A DNA stretch of 64,000 nt from JAWPMT01 sp965215825. GTDB taxonomy: Bacteria > Bacteroidota > Bacteroidia > Cytophagales > Cyclobacteriaceae. The translations under genes and the position numbers were made by a program. The DNA lies in assembly GCA_965215825.1 (NCBI GenBank), contig CBDCEM010000003.1, forward strand, positions 1,984,001 to 2,048,000. The letters run 5' to 3'. Positions 61,391-64,000 of the stretch are shown piece after piece (positions within the stretch are counted from its first letter, which is position 1; the number at the start of each line of letters is the position of its first letter). The notes under the pieces are model-generated. The model made no database searches and was not told the DNA's origin. It saw only the letters and a program-made list of their open reading frames with translations.

Positions 61391-62155
61391 ATGACTATTG
61401 GAATGGATCAAATCATCTTGAGAAATATAAGAGGACAATTGCTATCGGTATTTACGATACTGGCATTGCTCAGCTTAATGAGTTGTGGGGATGAGCCTGA
61501 TGATGGTCCGAATAATGATGTGTTGAATGAATCAACGAAGTTCTCAACATGCAATAGCCTTATGACCGATTGCAGAAATGGTACCGGAGACTATTGCCTG
61601 AATGGCTTTAAATGGGGTACCATCAATCCTGTTCCAGATGCAGGTGAACATGTGACTGGGCCTCGGGAATCAGGAGGAACAATATCTTATAGTTTTCAGG
61701 AATCCAATGGATTGGTCAACACACACGCGCAGATTGATTTACCCAGTCTGTCTTTTGATCTACTTGCCACATGTGCAAAAGAAGAAATGCGCAGGGCATT
61801 GAGTGATTGGGCCGCAGTTGCAGATATCAATTTTGAAGAAGTTCCTGAAAACAGCGACAGTGATATTCGATTCTTTGTAGCGGAAATCCGGCAAAGCGGC
61901 GTGGGGTTTCCAAATTTCCCCGAAACTCCTTGTGATATATTGGGAGGTACCGCTGTTTTTCAGGCGGACCTGTGGACAGAAGATTGCGACGTTATGTATC
62001 TGTTCTTTCTACATGAAATCGGGCATGTCCTGGGTTTGGGACATGTTGGAACTACTAATATCATGAATTCGGACTTTTCTGTAATAGAATCGCTGGACGG
62101 CCTACAGATGGGAGATATTTCTGGTGTACAACAACTTTATGGGGTGAAGGAGTAA
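61391..62155 (+). CDS. matrixin-like zinc metalloprotease, lipoprotein
   Basis: A 254-residue lipoprotein. Signal peptide and lipobox (LSVFTILALLSLMSC, Cys32). An acidic spacer is followed by a matrixin (M10) catalytic domain: CAKEEMRRALSDWAAVADIN, FEEVPENSDSDIRFFVAEI and the zinc site HEIGHVLGLGH (H208, H212, H218) with the Met-turn NIMNSDF. No propeptide cysteine switch is seen. It should work at the outer surface. Divergent from the ECF sigma operon, which might control it; I found no direct proof. Confidence 0.9.
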   Translation: MTIGMDQIILRNIRGQLLSVFTILALLSLMSCGDEPDDGPNNDVLNESTKFSTCNSLMTDCRNGTGDYCLNGFKWGTINPVPDAGEHVTGPRESGGTISYSFQESNGLVNTHAQIDLPSLSFDLLATCAKEEMRRALSDWAAVADINFEEVPENSDSDIRFFVAEIRQSGVGFPNFPETPCDILGGTAVFQADLWTEDCDVMYLFFLHEIGHVLGLGHVGTTNIMNSDFSVIESLDGLQMGDISGVQQLYGVKE

Positions 62156-62165
62156 TGAACTAAGT

Positions 62166-62906
62166 TCATTGCAATCTGTCATGCATATTTTGGAATTTAT
62201 CTGCATCGAAAGAAAAACATACATCATTGGGCAAGGTTACTTCTATAGTACGCTTTAGCTCACGGATACTAAGGATTTCATCCCTGTTGATGATGATCGA
62301 TTTATTGATCCTGAGGAATTGGTCAGGAAGTAATTCCTCCAATCTTTTGAGGGATATACGGATCACTTTGGAAGAGTGATCCTCGAAATAGAATTGACAA
62401 TAATAGGTGTCAGATTTTATATAATGTAGCTTCTTTGCCTCTATCAAATGCGTTGTTTTCCCTTCATGAATGCTCAATTTAGAAGCTACTTCAGGATATT
62501 GGAGGTTTTGTAATAGCCCTTCAAAAGCTTTTCTTTCCAGAGGTATCGGCTGCCTTCCTACACGATCAAGAGCTTCGTGAAACCGCTCGTCTTTATAAGG
62601 TTTTAAAAGGTAATCAATGGCATTTTCTTCGAATGCCTGAATAGCGTATGTATCATAGGCAGTAATAAAAATCACTTTGACTGGGGTGGTTGCGACGGCT
62701 TGCAGTACCTCGAATCCGGTCATGTCTTTGAGCTGGATATCCAACAGGATCAAATCAGGTTTTGAAAAACGGACCTTCTGAATGGCTTCAGCTCCCCGCT
62801 CAGCCTCTGCAATCAGTTCAAACTCATGGCGCGCCTGAAGAAGTTTTTTCATCCTCCTTCTGGCCGGAGCTTCATCATCCACAATCAAGGTTCGTATCGT
62901 TCTCAA
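62166..62906 (-). CDS. LytTR response regulator
   Basis: A 246-residue regulator. Receiver at 1-120 with Asp56 in LILLDIQLKD and Lys in DYLLKPYKD. LytTR DNA-binding domain at about 145-245 with LHYIKSDTYYCQFYFEDHSS, LLPDQFLRINKSIIINRDEI and DVCFSFDADKFQNM. It starts at TTG 62906, which overlaps the kinase stop codon (TTGA). No ATG lies in the first 18 residues, so the rare start is likely true. Forms a pair with the kinase gene in front. Confidence 0.9.
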   Translation of the reverse strand: MRTIRTLIVDDEAPARRRMKKLLQARHEFELIAEAERGAEAIQKVRFSKPDLILLDIQLKDMTGFEVLQAVATTPVKVIFITAYDTYAIQAFEENAIDYLLKPYKDERFHEALDRVGRQPIPLERKAFEGLLQNLQYPEVASKLSIHEGKTTHLIEAKKLHYIKSDTYYCQFYFEDHSSKVIRISLKRLEELLPDQFLRINKSIIINRDEILSIRELKRTIEVTLPNDVCFSFDADKFQNMHDRLQ

Positions 62907-63943
62907 AGCGGAATACGGATTTGGTTAACAGTCCATTTTGCATCGTTGGTTAGGGTGAACATAGCTCGGTTTCCATAATGAGTAGAAATACGTTCCTGTA
63001 CATTTTGCAACCCAATCCCGAATTGGAGATTTCCCAACATTGCTCCGTTATTTTTTATAATTAGAATCAGGTAATTACCTTCTATATACGATTGAATGAC
63101 CAGCTGTAGTGGCGAGGAGATGTTTTTAAAACCATGTTTGAGGGCATTTTCCGCCAGAGGTTGTAAGAGAAATGGAGGAACCATAACCTCTTGAGTTGAC
63201 GCACTTACATCGAAGTGCGGTTCCAGTTGATGTTCAAATCGTTTCTTTTCAATGGAGAGATATAATCTAAGAATGGCGATTTCCTCATTTAATGGTATAG
63301 GCTGGCTGAAATTCATATCCATGGAAATCCTCAGAAGCTCACTAAGCTCTACAAGCATGTTTTGTGCAACCTCCTTTCGTTCATCAATGATGGCTACCAC
63401 ATTATTGAGTGTATTGAATAGAAAATGTGGTTGTATTTGACGTTGCAGTACTAGAAGCTGAGTTTTGTTGAGTTCTGATTGTAACTGTTCTTTTTTAATC
63501 AGGGCATGGGTACGTTCTTCAAAATACTCTTTACCAATTACGATTAGCAAGAGAAACAGGTAGTAAGAGGCCATGTGATGTAAGTCGGTCATGAAGGTTT
63601 CACCAATACCAGCCAGAAACAAATTCCAGGTAATGCTTAGAAATGCTAATTGAAACTGTCCTACAGCGAAGATGAGGTAGACTAACATGAAAAGCATCAT
63701 CAACAAGAGGTAGCCTACTATTTTTGTTGATGGCTTTTTGTCTTTTAGGAACTGGTGTCCGGGGTAGAGTACGATAATTATGGCTGCAAACCCATTGGTC
63801 ACGCGTAACAGCGGAAGCCAATACCATTTAGGAGACCCAATGGCCTCCGGCCTGAATATATGAACCATTAAGGTTTCCAATCCACCTAACAGACAAATCA
63901 ACAGCCATGAAATGAACAGTAACTTAAGTGTGGAAATTCGCAA
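62903..63943 (-). CDS. LytS-type sensor histidine kinase
   Basis: A 346-residue membrane kinase. About five hydrophobic segments fill residues 5-138 (FISWLLICLLGGLETLMV, LLLMMLFMLVYLIFAVG, MASYYLFLLLIVIG). Then the His_kinase domain: LLVLQRQIQPHFLFNTLNNV (His173) and a short HATPase_c with FLLQPLAENALKHGFK, LILIIKNNG and FGIGLQNVQERIS. Only a TTG start at 63943 makes the first membrane segment whole. The signal is unknown. Coupled to the LytTR gene by overlap. Confidence 0.87.
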   Translation of the reverse strand: MRISTLKLLFISWLLICLLGGLETLMVHIFRPEAIGSPKWYWLPLLRVTNGFAAIIIVLYPGHQFLKDKKPSTKIVGYLLLMMLFMLVYLIFAVGQFQLAFLSITWNLFLAGIGETFMTDLHHMASYYLFLLLIVIGKEYFEERTHALIKKEQLQSELNKTQLLVLQRQIQPHFLFNTLNNVVAIIDERKEVAQNMLVELSELLRISMDMNFSQPIPLNEEIAILRLYLSIEKKRFEHQLEPHFDVSASTQEVMVPPFLLQPLAENALKHGFKNISSPLQLVIQSYIEGNYLILIIKNNGAMLGNLQFGIGLQNVQERISTHYGNRAMFTLTNDAKWTVNQIRIPL

Positions 63944-64000
63944 GGCGATCTGGGTTTGAGATCAAATTTTGGAAGAAATTCTGACAATTGAGTCATTAAG

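Overview
The window looks like a Bacteroidota chromosome, most likely of the Cytophagales type. The evidence is a TonB-dependent receptor with a carboxypeptidase-like N-terminal domain, LytS/LytTR two-component pairs, an AraC regulator with a membrane N-terminus, many lipoproteins with short signal peptides, few strong Shine-Dalgarno sites, and DUF6261 and FloA genes. No rRNA, tRNA or CRISPR array was seen.

Layout. 1-5.2 kb: a plus-strand run of metabolic and regulatory genes (short-chain dehydrogenase cut by the window edge, NTF2-like protein, nitronate monooxygenase, AraC regulator, CPBP protease, lipoprotein). 5.2-12.8 kb: a decayed, repeat-filled region. It holds four 299-bp copies of an element made from the two ends of a REP-associated tyrosine transposase (RAYT), a duplicated gene broken by one of them, a 41-bp degenerate tandem repeat, RadC and DUF559 remnants, a two-gene cassette of unknown function, and a small GIY-YIG gene bracketed by inverted palindromes. 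12.8-27.5 kb: a nuclease-rich, defence-like island with a RadC-like JAB protein, a single-chain type ISP restriction-modification enzyme, DUF6883, a uracil-DNA-glycosylase-like protein, a pentapeptide-repeat membrane protein, PD-(D/E)XK, T5orf172/GIY-YIG, GIY-YIG-DUF4357, PLD nuclease with zinc ribbons, DUF3037 and DUF3024. 27.5-41.5 kb: secreted or surface proteins (caspase-like peptidase, pentapeptide lipoprotein, papain-like peptidase, VIT/VWA protein, O-methyltransferase, phosphodiesterase-like protein). About 20 copies of a second REP palindrome family lie between them, with one intact RAYT at the right end. 41.7-52 kb: a TPR histidine kinase with its LytTR regulator, another histidine kinase, a TonB-dependent receptor with a Spy-like partner, and FloA. 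52-64 kb: two proteins that look like cargo of extracellular contractile injection systems, a secreted PEP-synthase-like protein, RraA-like protein, an ECF sigma factor with a membrane partner, a matrixin-like protease, and a LytS/LytTR pair.

The strongest leads are: (1) two REP families that keep the same 24-nt frame and outer bases but differ in the hairpin stem, one tied to an intact RAYT and the other to internally deleted RAYT copies; (2) the coupled GIY-YIG-DUF4357 / PLD-zinc-ribbon pair inside a defence island; (3) the two orphan injection-system cargo candidates, one with a possibly permuted OTU-like protease and one with a HipA/PI-kinase-like catalytic loop; (4) a PEP-synthase-like protein with a signal peptide.
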